DNA of 57,392 bases from Bacteroidaceae bacterium (GTDB lineage: Bacteria; Bacteroidota; Bacteroidia; Bacteroidales; Muribaculaceae), in assembly GCA_021768245.1 (NCBI GenBank), contig JAETNO010000021.1, forward strand, positions 1 through 57,392, in the 5' to 3' direction. The number at the start of each line of letters is the position of its first letter. Position 1 is the stretch's first letter. Positions 7,553-15,322 of the stretch are shown here, one piece after another. A model generated the notes under the pieces. It was not told the DNA's origin, did not search any database, and saw nothing but the letters and a program-made list of their open reading frames with translations. The position numbers and the translations under genes were made by a program.

Positions 7553-8857
7553 TTATGTTGATAAAGTCAAAACTTTTTTGAGTGCCGCCAGTGAAGGCGA
7601 TATTTTTGCCGTGTCATTGCAGTCGGTGTGCACGTGTGGGTTCGGAGTGCTTTTGAAAGAGACACCTGTTACACGGCTTACGCTCTCGGCGAATTTCGAT
7701 GGATGGGCAGTGGCAAGAAAAATGCCTTTCTCTTCGGCCGATACATCGCGTTTCAGCGCGAGATATGCAGTCGCTCCATGGGGGTCGAGCAGATAGCCGG
7801 TTGATTTATATACTCCCGACATGGCCCGTTCTATTTCCTGGTCAGTAAATGAATGTCCTTTTATATCGCGTTTGATTGCGTTGTAGTCACCTTTATACAT
7901 GTCAAGGATTCTCGAAAGGTTCGATGGGTTTCCGACATCCATGGCGGATGCTATTGTGCGGGTCGGTTCCATCGGTGAGAACAGGCCTGTGGCAAGGTAG
8001 CGGGTGAAGGAATCATTGATGTTATTGGCCACAACAAATCTTTTCACCGGAAGCCCCATTTTCTTGGCAAGAAGTCCGGCAGTGAGATTTCCGAGATTTC
8101 CGCACGGCACTGAAATTATCACACCGCCTGCTTCATCGTTTCCCATGCGCAGATATTGGCTGTAGGCATAGAAATAGTAGAACATCTGGGGAAGCAATCT
8201 GCAAATATTGATTGAGTTTGCAGATGTTATATGCATAGCTCCCCGGAGTTCACTGTCGATAAAGGCTTCTTTCACCAACCGTTGGCAATCATCGAAATTC
8301 CCTTTTACCTCTATGGGGTATACATTGTCGCCAAGCGAAGAGAATTGCCTGCGTTGCATGCGGCTGAGTCCTCGTTCCGGGTACAATACAAACACTTTTA
8401 CTCCCGGTACTCTATGGAATCCAGCCCCTACAGCGCCACCTGAATCCCCGGATGTGGCAACGAGAACGTTGACTTCCTCGCCACGAGGCTTGGAATAGTG
8501 GCTGATAATCCGTGCAAGGAAGCGGGCGCCGACATCCTTGAATGCCAAGGTCGGGCCATGAAACAATTCAAGGGAATAGACTCCGCTTTCGATTTCTTTG
8601 AGCGGTATGTCAAATGAAAAGGTGTCGAAAACAATGTCCTTCAGCTCCGATGGTTCTATATCGTCGCCAAGCATTGTTGTCGCGACGACATAGGCTATAT
8701 CACTGACAGACATTTCTCCGATGTTATTGAAGAAAGCACGGGGAATCACAGGTATACGTTCAGGCATATAGAGTCCGCCGTCGGGAGCGAGCCCTGTCAT
8801 GACGGCTTCCTCGAGCGAAGCCAGCCGACATTGTCCGTGGGTGCTGTAGAATTGCAT
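7553..8857 (-). CDS. thrC: Threonine synthase
   Basis: A 434-residue PLP enzyme that converts O-phosphohomoserine to threonine, the last step of threonine synthesis. The PLP lysine motif is LAFKDVGARF (about residue 110), with SGDSGGAVGAGF and the phosphate-binding loop VPCGNLGNLTAG downstream; the N-terminus MQFYSTHGQ matches the family. The start at 8857 is preferred to 8878: the promoter at 8881-8912 places transcription start at about 8878, leaving a 20-base leader for 8857 but none for the longer form. Other threonine-pathway genes are not adjacent, so it appears to be a single-gene unit. Confidence 0.95.
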   Translation of the reverse strand: MQFYSTHGQCRLASLEEAVMTGLAPDGGLYMPERIPVIPRAFFNNIGEMSVSDIAYVVATTMLGDDIEPSELKDIVFDTFSFDIPLKEIESGVYSLELFHGPTLAFKDVGARFLARIISHYSKPRGEEVNVLVATSGDSGGAVGAGFHRVPGVKVFVLYPERGLSRMQRRQFSSLGDNVYPIEVKGNFDDCQRLVKEAFIDSELRGAMHITSANSINICRLLPQMFYYFYAYSQYLRMGNDEAGGVIISVPCGNLGNLTAGLLAKKMGLPVKRFVVANNINDSFTRYLATGLFSPMEPTRTIASAMDVGNPSNLSRILDMYKGDYNAIKRDIKGHSFTDQEIERAMSGVYKSTGYLLDPHGATAYLALKRDVSAEEKGIFLATAHPSKFAESVSRVTGVSFKSTPNPHVHTDCNDTAKISPSLAALKKVLTLST

Positions 8858-8880
8858 GCTTTTAGGAGTTTTGAGCAAAG

Positions 8881-8912
8881 CAAAGTTATGAATCTCCGCT
8901 CAGTGCTGCAAA
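8881..8912 (-). promoter_or_regulatory. Promoter of thrC
   Basis: On the minus strand TTTG (8909-8912), 20 bases, then TAACTTTG (8881-8888), a perfect Bacteroidota promoter that fixes the thrC start at 8857. Confidence 0.75.
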
Positions 8913-8932
8913 TGCGGGATGGTGAAAAATGA

Positions 8933-9274
8933 TTAAAATATGATTCGGGCGAGTGAGTCGCAGTGCTGTCGGATGAAGTCAGAGAATCCACGCTCATAGT
9001 CCGAAGCCGATTGCCGTCCGAGTTTTGACTCTATATTGGTCTGCCGGGCTCTTACATCGAGCAAGGCGTCCTGGACCATATCTTCATTTTCTGCATTTTC
9101 GAGCAGGCGTGAGGCGTGTAGCGCTCCGAGTTCATATGCTTCGCGGTCTTTTATTCTTGTCGAAGTCTTTGCGGCAGGAGTCACATTGGAGTCGCAACTG
9201 CAACTTTGGGAAAGGGGGGAGGAAGTGATTGTTATAATGGCAGCTAAAATATATGTCTTAACACGACTTTTCAT
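8933..9274 (-). CDS. Small probable lipoprotein
   Basis: A 113-residue protein with a signal peptide (MKSRVKTYILAAIITITSSP) ending in a lipobox-like LSQSC, so it is probably lipidated and periplasm-facing. The mature part is helical and charged with no domain I recognise. The start at 9274 is chosen because its ATG overlaps the stop of the exonuclease gene (ATGA, 9271-9274), a sign of translational coupling at the end of the porQ-cmk-ispH-exonuclease run. Confidence 0.65.
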   Translation of the reverse strand: MKSRVKTYILAAIITITSSPLSQSCSCDSNVTPAAKTSTRIKDREAYELGALHASRLLENAENEDMVQDALLDVRARQTNIESKLGRQSASDYERGFSDFIRQHCDSLARIIF

Positions 9275-9771
9275 ATTATTGTCATGGCTATCTTCGCGCA
9301 TCCCTCGGCGTCGGCGAGCGCGTTGTGATGATTGTAGAATGGAATTCCGAGGAATTCACATACGTAGGGTAGCGAATAGGAGGTCAGCATCGAGCGTGGA
9401 ATCTGACGCTTCGCAGCGGACAGGGTGCATTGGAATGTATAGTCCGGATAGTCCATCCCATATGTACGGTGGGCCGCACGTATGCATCGTTCATCGAAAG
9501 CTTTGTTGTGGGCCACTAAGGGGAGTCCGCCTGCCATCCTGTCGATGTCGCGCCATACTTCCGGGAATAGCCTGGCGTTTTCAGTGTCCTTTTTGCCGAT
9601 TCCATGTACATTGAGTGTAAAATGGCGGAAATAGAACTCCGGCTCGGGTTTCACAAGTTCATAGAAACGGTCGATAATGCATCCGTCAACAACTTTCACC
9701 GCGCCAATCGCACAGATTGACGACGGCTCGTTGTTGGCTGTCTCCACGTCGATTGCTACGAAATTATCCAT
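9271..9771 (-). CDS. DEDDh 3'-5' exonuclease (DnaQ-like)
   Basis: A 166-residue exonuclease domain. The acidic residues of the DEDDh group are visible: IDVET (Asp8, Glu10), an Asp in HNKAFDERC, and His/Asp in HHNALADAEG near the C-terminus. The family removes nucleotides from DNA or RNA 3' ends using two metal ions; it resembles the proofreading epsilon subunit and related stand-alone exonucleases. The start at 9771 begins MDNFVAIDVET directly and overlaps the ispH 3' end by 16 bases. The role could be DNA repair or RNA turnover; sequence does not decide. Confidence 0.88.
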   Translation of the reverse strand: MDNFVAIDVETANNEPSSICAIGAVKVVDGCIIDRFYELVKPEPEFYFRHFTLNVHGIGKKDTENARLFPEVWRDIDRMAGGLPLVAHNKAFDERCIRAAHRTYGMDYPDYTFQCTLSAAKRQIPRSMLTSYSLPYVCEFLGIPFYNHHNALADAEGCAKIAMTII

Positions 9772-10637
9772 TTTTTTACTATGTCCCTGACTTCCTCCAT
9801 CAGCCATCGTGGGGTGGAGGTGGCTCCGCAGATGCCTATGCTTCTCGCTCCGTCTACCCACTCGCCCTTGAAATCCGATGGGCGTGAGACGAGGTAGGAG
9901 CGTTCGTTGACGTCACGGCACTCATGGTAAAGCACTTTCCCGTTGCTGCTTTTCGCTCCGGCTACAAACAGAACCACATCGTGGCGCCGGGCAAAATCCC
10001 GGAGGTGGCTGACACGGTTGGCTACCTGACGACAGATTGTATCGTGGTAGGTGAAATTGACTTCCGGAGATTTTCTGCGGTTTATTTCATCGACCATCTC
10101 TGCCAGTCCCTGCAACGACATCGTCGTCTGTGAATAGAGGGCTATATCTCGATTGAAATCGATTCTTTCAAGCTGTTCGATATTCTCTACGACAATTGCT
10201 TCCCCATTGGTTTGTCCGACGAGTCCGTTGACCTCCGCATGACCGGCCTTTCCGTAAATGACAATCTGCGGTCGCGGCGATGAATGGTCGTAGGTCTCTT
10301 TGATTCTGCGTTGGAGTTGGAGCACGACGGGACATGTGGCATCAACAATCTCGATACCCTTTTCCTTGGCCATGCTATAGGTTGAAGGCGGTTCTCCGTG
10401 GGCTCGCAAAAGCACTCTGACCCCCGAGAGTCCGTTGAGGTCTTCGTGGGTTATAGTGGAAAGCCCTTTCCGTTCGAGCCTCTCAACCTCGTCGCTATTG
10501 TGGACTATGTCGCCGAGACAGTAAAGCGGTTCGCCACTACGTTCCAGCTCTTCCTCGGCTTTGCGTATTGCAGTCACCACTCCATGACAGAATCCGGAGC
10601 GGGCGTCGATTTCTATTTCCGGTATGAATTTTTCCAA
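9756..10637 (-). CDS. ispH: 4-hydroxy-3-methylbut-2-enyl diphosphate reductase
   Basis: A 293-residue IspH/LytB enzyme, the last step of the MEP isoprenoid pathway, which reduces HMBPP to IPP and DMAPP. The three cysteines expected to hold the iron-sulphur cluster are Cys17 (SGFCHGV), Cys102 (DATCPVV) and Cys202 (HDTICRQ). Other family segments such as LRAHGEPPS and SQTTMS are present. Length is normal. It follows cmk by 36 bases and overlaps the exonuclease gene, so it is probably in the porQ-cmk operon. Confidence 0.95.
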   Translation of the reverse strand: MEKFIPEIEIDARSGFCHGVVTAIRKAEEELERSGEPLYCLGDIVHNSDEVERLERKGLSTITHEDLNGLSGVRVLLRAHGEPPSTYSMAKEKGIEIVDATCPVVLQLQRRIKETYDHSSPRPQIVIYGKAGHAEVNGLVGQTNGEAIVVENIEQLERIDFNRDIALYSQTTMSLQGLAEMVDEINRRKSPEVNFTYHDTICRQVANRVSHLRDFARRHDVVLFVAGAKSSNGKVLYHECRDVNERSYLVSRPSDFKGEWVDGARSIGICGATSTPRWLMEEVRDIVKKWIIS

Positions 10638-10673
10638 TGCTATATATAAAATAGGTGTGGATAGGCGAGTGTT

Positions 10674-11369
10674 CTAAGCCTGTTGTCCTGCAATAGAATT
10701 ATATAGGTTCAACAGCCATTCGTTTTGCTCCTCGATAGTCATAGAGGAATTGTCGAGCTTGACGGCATCAGGAGCGCAGCGAAGAGGGCTTTCAGCGCGG
10801 GTGGTGTCTATGCGGTCACGTTCGACAACGTTGGCAAGCACCTCGTCAAAGCTAACGTCCTTCCCCTTTTCCCTGAGCTCTTCATAACGGCGTTCGGCGC
10901 GCTTTTGAGGGGACGCATTGCAGAAAACTTTCATTTCTGCCTGCGGGAATACTACAGTCCCTATATCGCGGCCATCCATTACGATACCTTTTTCTTCGCC
11001 CATTGCTCTCTGCATCCTGACAAGTGCATGGCGTACGGATGGAATTGCGGCTACGGGCGACACATGCGATGAGACTTCAAGACTACGGATTTCATCCTCT
11101 ACCACTCGTCCGTTGAGTGTCGTGAACTGACGGTCACCGTCAAGCGTGAAATCTACATTTATCTCAGGTAGCATTTCGGTCAGCCTTTCGGCGTCAACAT
11201 TGCCGTCAGGCTTGATAAGTCCATGTTCCATCGCATAGAGTGTGACTGCCCTGTACATCGCTCCGGAATCAATATATCTATATCCGATTGTTTTTGCCAA
11301 CCGTCGGGCCATAGTGCTTTTGCCCGACGAAGAGTAGCCGTCGATTGCGATTATGATTTTAGAATTCAT
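10674..11369 (-). CDS. cmk: Cytidylate kinase
   Basis: A 231-residue P-loop kinase that phosphorylates CMP and dCMP. The Walker A loop is DGYSSSGKST (about residue 10), followed by the CMP-binding YIDSGAMYRAVT, the GRDIGTVVFP motif (about residue 135) and the lid RAERRYEEL. These are diagnostic for Cmk. It overlaps the end of porQ by 11 bases and precedes ispH, so the three genes are probably translated from one message. Confidence 0.95.
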   Translation of the reverse strand: MNSKIIIAIDGYSSSGKSTMARRLAKTIGYRYIDSGAMYRAVTLYAMEHGLIKPDGNVDAERLTEMLPEINVDFTLDGDRQFTTLNGRVVEDEIRSLEVSSHVSPVAAIPSVRHALVRMQRAMGEEKGIVMDGRDIGTVVFPQAEMKVFCNASPQKRAERRYEELREKGKDVSFDEVLANVVERDRIDTTRAESPLRCAPDAVKLDNSSMTIEEQNEWLLNLYNSIAGQQA

Positions 11370-12405
11370 AGAGTTTTGTTGATATGTTGAGCATGATAGT
11401 CGTTGCCCCCGTGTGAGGTTGCGAGAGGGCCACGCCTATGCCGAAATTACGGACATTGATTCCTGCGCAGGCCGAGAATCCTGATAGAAAACTGCGTTTG
11501 TAGGTTGACATGTCGGTGCGTGTCTTGTAGTTATATCCAATTCCTATGTGGAATTTCTCGCTTGGCACGAAATCTGCGGCAAAAATCAGGTGGCGCAGAA
11601 GGTTTGATGTGAATTTATCCTTAACGACAGGCTCACTGCTGTCAGTCCCGTCACCATTGTCGTAGAATGGGAGATGCCATTTGGTAAGATTCCACGCTGT
11701 GATTGACCAGTTGATAGGCAGGGAGCCGAATGATTTTGTGATGCCAAGACGTATGTCTATAGGCAAGCGGTCGTATTTTTCGTTGAACCTTTTCACCTGT
11801 CCTCCGAGGTTTGCCACTACGGCTGAAAATGACAGATTCCTTTCGGGGTCAAAATAGTTCACGCCCAAATCGGTCGCGAGGGCCATCGCGGAATATGCGT
11901 CGTAGCTTGAGTAGACGAATTTAAGGTTTATTCCTCCGCGCCATCTGTCAGAGATGTCGTGGGCATACATTCCGTTGATGACCATGTCTTTTGGAGAGAA
12001 ATCGCCGGTCAGCACTCCATTTATATCAGCTCCCTTTATAGTTCCGTATCCGAAATACTGAACTCCCATGGCCCATGCTCCATGCTCTCCGGCACGATGG
12101 GCGAATTTCACTCCCGCGAAATTACTTTCGCCGACGTAGCGCATGTAATTGACTCCGAGCTGCATGTTGATTTCTGAACCGAGCAGCCCCGGATTCTGGT
12201 CTATACTGTTTATATCATCCTCGATTGCGGTAAGGTTTATGCCCCCGAGTCCGTAGGCGAGGGTAGAAGAGGGGAGGTTCAGGAAGCTATAGGCCGGAGA
12301 TGTCTCTTGTGCGCGTACTGTTACGGCGAGTGCCGAGACTATGGCAATGATTAGGCCCGTTATAGAGCGCGGTGATATTCTGGATATGGAGTTAAGTGTT
12401 GACAT
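11359..12405 (-). CDS. porQ: Type IX secretion system protein PorQ-like
   Basis: A 348-residue outer-membrane beta-barrel protein with an N-terminal signal sequence (cleavage near VRAQET). The segment FLNLPSSTLAYGLGGIN followed by NPGLLGSEINMQLGVNYM is the PorQ/PorV-type start of barrel, and the C-terminus ends in an aromatic residue. PorQ belongs to the type IX secretion attachment machinery of Bacteroidota that anchors cargo at the cell surface. The start at 12405 places the signal peptide correctly and lies about 75 bases after the predicted transcription start. Whether this strain has the rest of the secretion system cannot be seen here. Confidence 0.82.
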   Translation of the reverse strand: MSTLNSISRISPRSITGLIIAIVSALAVTVRAQETSPAYSFLNLPSSTLAYGLGGINLTAIEDDINSIDQNPGLLGSEINMQLGVNYMRYVGESNFAGVKFAHRAGEHGAWAMGVQYFGYGTIKGADINGVLTGDFSPKDMVINGMYAHDISDRWRGGINLKFVYSSYDAYSAMALATDLGVNYFDPERNLSFSAVVANLGGQVKRFNEKYDRLPIDIRLGITKSFGSLPINWSITAWNLTKWHLPFYDNGDGTDSSEPVVKDKFTSNLLRHLIFAADFVPSEKFHIGIGYNYKTRTDMSTYKRSFLSGFSACAGINVRNFGIGVALSQPHTGATTIMLNISTKLYEF

Positions 12406-12485
12406 GTCATGATTTCTTCTATATGTAAACGCGCTGTTACGCCACATTATTATATATGGCGCATGCTTTCGGAGTAAAATGTCAA

Positions 12486-12516
12486 CAAAATAAAAACAAT
12501 TGTAATCATTCACAAA
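12486..12516 (-). promoter_or_regulatory. Promoter of the porQ-cmk-ispH operon
   Basis: Minus strand TTTG (12513-12516), 19 bases, then TTATTTTG (12486-12493), one base off consensus. It sits back to back with the promoter of the divergent TonB-like gene. Confidence 0.55.
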
Positions 12517-12520
12517 ATAG

Positions 12521-12551
12521 TTGTATTATCTCCTTCGGATATATAATTTTG
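12521..12551 (+). promoter_or_regulatory. Promoter of the TonB-like gene
   Basis: TTG (12521-12523), 20 bases, then TAATTTTG (12544-12551); the gene starts 26 bases further on. Confidence 0.7.
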
Positions 12552-12577
12552 CTTTGTCACATTAGCCTATTTCCCCT

Positions 12578-13018
12578 ATGCACAAATCTCTACTCCGCTC
12601 ATTTTTCCTTCCCCTCATCTCGCTTGCCACGCTGACTGCGGCGGCACAGCGACAGCCGATAGACAATGCGACACAATCACCTCAGACAAGGGTGTGCATT
12701 AACGTCTATGACCTCGACTGTGTCGATGTCCAGCCGTCTTTCCCCGGTGGTGACACAGCAATGTTGCGTTTCATAAACCGGGAGCGCCGTTATCCTTCCC
12801 GCGCTTATCGCGAGGGTATTGAAGGTCGCGTGTTGTGCAGTTTTGTCGTAAATGAGGACGGTTCCATATCTCATGTATCGGTTATAAAGGGCGTTGAGGA
12901 ATCGCTCAACCGTGAGGCCATGCGCATTATCTCAAAGATGCCACAGTGGATGGCCGGAAGCATCGGCGAGAATCCTGTCCCCGTTTATTATATATTGCCA
13001 ATAGCGTTCAGGCTGTAA
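12578..13018 (+). CDS. TonB C-terminal domain protein
   Basis: A 146-residue protein with a signal peptide (FFLPLISLATLTAAAQ) and a C-terminal TonB-like domain: PSFPGGDTAMLRFI, YPSRAYREGIEGRVLCSFVV and EDGSISHVSVIKG are the characteristic strands. There is no proline-rich linker and apparently a cleavable signal instead of an anchor, so it is a TonB-like periplasmic protein and not a full energy transducer. It may bind TonB-dependent receptors or other envelope partners. It is divergent from porQ with its own promoter and ends 8 bases from the convergent EamA gene. Confidence 0.82.
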   Translation: MHKSLLRSFFLPLISLATLTAAAQRQPIDNATQSPQTRVCINVYDLDCVDVQPSFPGGDTAMLRFINRERRYPSRAYREGIEGRVLCSFVVNEDGSISHVSVIKGVEESLNREAMRIISKMPQWMAGSIGENPVPVYYILPIAFRL

Positions 13019-13026
13019 GAAAAGCT

Positions 13027-13947
13027 TTAATGCTTGACGTTTTTCTCTAAGTTCCCTCTGGATTTGCTTATAGTCACAAGGTAGACGCCCGAGAAGATAA
13101 GGCCTACGGCTATGACTTTCAGGGCCGTGAAGCGGTCGAGGCCGAGATATATGCCAATAAGCGAGGCTATGATTGGCTGTACGTAGTTGTACATTCCGAC
13201 CAGTGTCGGGCGCAGGTTTTTCTGGCCAATCATCGTGCAGATATAGGCAAAGAAAGTAGCGACGACCACCACATATGCCACTCCTGCAATCTCTGTAACC
13301 GACATTGATGCCCAGTCAGTGTCTATCCATTTCCCAACCGAAAGTGGAAGCACTGCGATAGAAGCGAAGGTAAACATCCATTTCATCAGGGTGAACACCG
13401 AGTATTTTTTAATGAAATTCCGGTAAAAGGTAAGATAGAGGGCATAGCTAAGCTGCGCGGTGAGCACTAATGCGTCGCCAAGTATAGGATTGTCACCTTT
13501 CATCGGAGCCATTGTTCCACCGAAAATAAGAAGCAAAGCACCCGAAGCGCCGAGTGCGATACCACCGGCTTTTTTCCAGGTTATAGGTTCTTTAAGTATG
13601 AGGGCGGCCAATACCATCACCCATATAGGCATTGTGGTCGTGATGATTGATGCTTCTCCGGGAGAAGTCGCTCCCACGCCGAACACATAGCATCCTTGAT
13701 TGAATACTATTCCGAGCATTGCCGCTCCTGCCAGGCGTAGCAAATCGGGGGCGGGGACATGTTCACGGCGAGTGAAGAGCGATGCGATCCAGAAGAGGAT
13801 TGCCGCACCGACAATCCTGAAGTTCGTTAGGAGCAAGGGCGTGACAATTCCTGCGGCCATCACTATTTTAGCGACAGGGGCCATCATGCCCCACATCATA
13901 TTTGCACCTAACATCGCGAAGTGTCCTTTCAGTTTGTACTCACTCAT
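13027..13947 (-). CDS. EamA/DMT-family exporter
   Basis: A 306-residue inner-membrane protein with about ten hydrophobic segments in two repeated EamA halves, the layout of the drug/metabolite transporter superfamily. The first half contains NMMWGMMAPVAKI and the second GDALVLTAQLSYALYLTFYR. Members export metabolites such as amino acids; the substrate cannot be deduced. It is a single gene, convergent with the TonB-like gene and divergent from pgeF. Confidence 0.88.
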   Translation of the reverse strand: MSEYKLKGHFAMLGANMMWGMMAPVAKIVMAAGIVTPLLLTNFRIVGAAILFWIASLFTRREHVPAPDLLRLAGAAMLGIVFNQGCYVFGVGATSPGEASIITTTMPIWVMVLAALILKEPITWKKAGGIALGASGALLLIFGGTMAPMKGDNPILGDALVLTAQLSYALYLTFYRNFIKKYSVFTLMKWMFTFASIAVLPLSVGKWIDTDWASMSVTEIAGVAYVVVVATFFAYICTMIGQKNLRPTLVGMYNYVQPIIASLIGIYLGLDRFTALKVIAVGLIFSGVYLVTISKSRGNLEKNVKH

Positions 13948-13983
13948 TGGATGGCTAAATTTTATTGATTAATATGCCTATGG

Positions 13984-14017
13984 TTGATATTAATTCAGAC
14001 TAAATTGCATAAATTTG
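13984..14017 (+). promoter_or_regulatory. Candidate promoter of pgeF
   Basis: TAAATTTG (14010-14017) is an exact -7 element; the nearest TTG (13984-13986) is 23 bases away, longer than usual. The implied leader is about 125 bases. Confidence 0.4.
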
Positions 14018-14147
14018 CAGCCCGGTATGTTGGCGGATGGCTGCCGGCCTTCATGAATAGTCCCGGAAATTCCGCGCAAAATTATAACAATTGGCCTTAA
14101 TGGCAAAATTAGATGGTGTCTAACATTCATGATTAAACACTCAAATA

Positions 14148-14948
14148 ATGGTAATGTCTATGATGGAAACTTCGCCAGACTGGCTACACTGGCTTTATGA
14201 TGGTTCGGCTCTGGCGGTCGGATATACGTCGCGAGGTCTTGATGCAGTGCATCAAAAGTTTGACGAGTCATATGGAGCATACGAAGGGTTTAATATCTGT
14301 CATTATACCGGTGATGAAACTGCACACGTGGATTCCTGTCGTCAGAAACTCTGTGATGCGCTGGGAGTGGGATTGGATTCATTGATTGTACCGCGTCAGA
14401 CCCACTCGGTCAATGTGCTTGTTGTCGACAAACCGATGTCAATGGGGCGTGATACGGAATTGGATGGGGTTGACGCCGTCGTTACATCGACAAGGGGATT
14501 GGTTATAGGTGTATCGACAGCAGATTGTCTGCCCGTGGTCATTTATGATAGAAATGCAGGGGTGGCAGGTGTGGCACATGCCGGTTGGCGGGGTGCTGTA
14601 GGCGGTATTATTGACAGGACTGTCGATACAATGATTGATATGGGGGCCTCGGCCTCATGCATGAGCGTTTGGTTTGGCCCTGCTATATGCGCAGGGTGTT
14701 TTGAGGTTGGGGAAGAGGTTGCGTCGCGTTTCCCGGCTTCATGCGTGGAGCGGCAATCAGGTTTGAAACCACATGTCAATCTGCCTGAATTCGCTGTCGG
14801 CCGTTTGATTGAGAGTGGGGTTGAGGCTAAGAATATACATCCTTTTTCAACTGATTTGTGTACACGCTGTCATCCTTCCAGGTATTTCTCGGCGAGGGCA
14901 TCCGGCGTAAATTCCGGCCGTAATTTCACATTTGTGATGCTGAAATGA
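14148..14948 (+). CDS. pgeF: Peptidoglycan editing factor PgeF (YfiH family)
   Basis: A 266-residue protein of the YfiH/DUF152 (laccase-domain) family. Diagnostic segments are VPRQTHSVNV, ISTADCLPV-like VSTADCLPVVIYD, the metal-binding AGVAHAGWRGAVGGI, and CTRCHPSRYFSARA near the C-terminus; the Cys/His residues form the active site. In E. coli the protein removes wrongly incorporated amino acids from peptidoglycan precursors; some homologues act as purine nucleoside phosphorylases or deaminases. The start may instead be Met5 or Met6 (14160 or 14163), since MVMSMME has several options. It ends ten bases before a perfect palindrome. Confidence 0.9.
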   Translation: MVMSMMETSPDWLHWLYDGSALAVGYTSRGLDAVHQKFDESYGAYEGFNICHYTGDETAHVDSCRQKLCDALGVGLDSLIVPRQTHSVNVLVVDKPMSMGRDTELDGVDAVVTSTRGLVIGVSTADCLPVVIYDRNAGVAGVAHAGWRGAVGGIIDRTVDTMIDMGASASCMSVWFGPAICAGCFEVGEEVASRFPASCVERQSGLKPHVNLPEFAVGRLIESGVEAKNIHPFSTDLCTRCHPSRYFSARASGVNSGRNFTFVMLK

Positions 14949-14958
14949 GAAATGGCCA

Positions 14959-14981
14959 TTATTTAGAATCATTCTAAATAA
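14959..14981. promoter_or_regulatory. 23-base perfect palindrome resembling a Fur-superfamily box
   Basis: TTATTTAGAAT, one C, ATTCTAAATAA. The core TTAGAATCATTCTAA has the 7-1-7 form of Fur/PerR operators and is close to the TTTAGAA/TTCTAAA half-sites described for Irr. It lies just past pgeF and about 260 bases before the dnaA promoter. A weak terminator hairpin is the alternative reading. Confidence 0.45.
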
Positions 14982-15043
14982 CCATTTTATGCTGTTTGAG
15001 AGGGGAAGCTCTTGCACATAGCCGAATTTCAGAGATTTTACAT

Positions 15044-15052
15044 TGTGAATAA
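15044..15052 (-). promoter_or_regulatory. Single DnaA-box-like site upstream of dnaA
   Basis: The minus strand reads TTATTCACA, matching the relaxed box TTATnCACA. Only one was seen in the 374-base gap, so this supports autoregulation more than an origin. The rest of the 14949-15322 gap is AT-rich and holds the palindrome at 14959 and the promoter at 15222. Confidence 0.3.
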
Positions 15053-15221
15053 GCTTTGTTAAATGTGTTAATTGTCGGCAACAGATGTATTATAAATAAT
15101 AGGAGTATAGATATTTATGGCAAAAATATTAAGTTTTTATTTAAGCTGATTTCTATGCTTTATATAAAATATTGAAATTCAGTAGTGTGCAATTTGTTTA
15201 TAAAATCCAAATAAAAAAGTC

Positions 15222-15253
15222 TTTGTTTTTAATAAATTATTTTTGGAAATTTG
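15222..15253 (+). promoter_or_regulatory. Promoter of dnaA
   Basis: TTTG (15222-15225), 20 bases, then GAAATTTG (15246-15253), seven of eight consensus positions counting the fixed bases and free positions; the leader would be about 65 bases. Confidence 0.5.
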
Positions 15254-15322
15254 CAGACAAAGATAGGTACGCAATCCTTAGTTTAAATCTTCTCCTACCT
15301 GCCTAAGAACTCAATCTAACCG

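Noticed and set aside
14949..15322. Replication origin next to dnaA
   Set aside because: Only one DnaA-box-like site and no array of repeats were found, so an origin is not supported.
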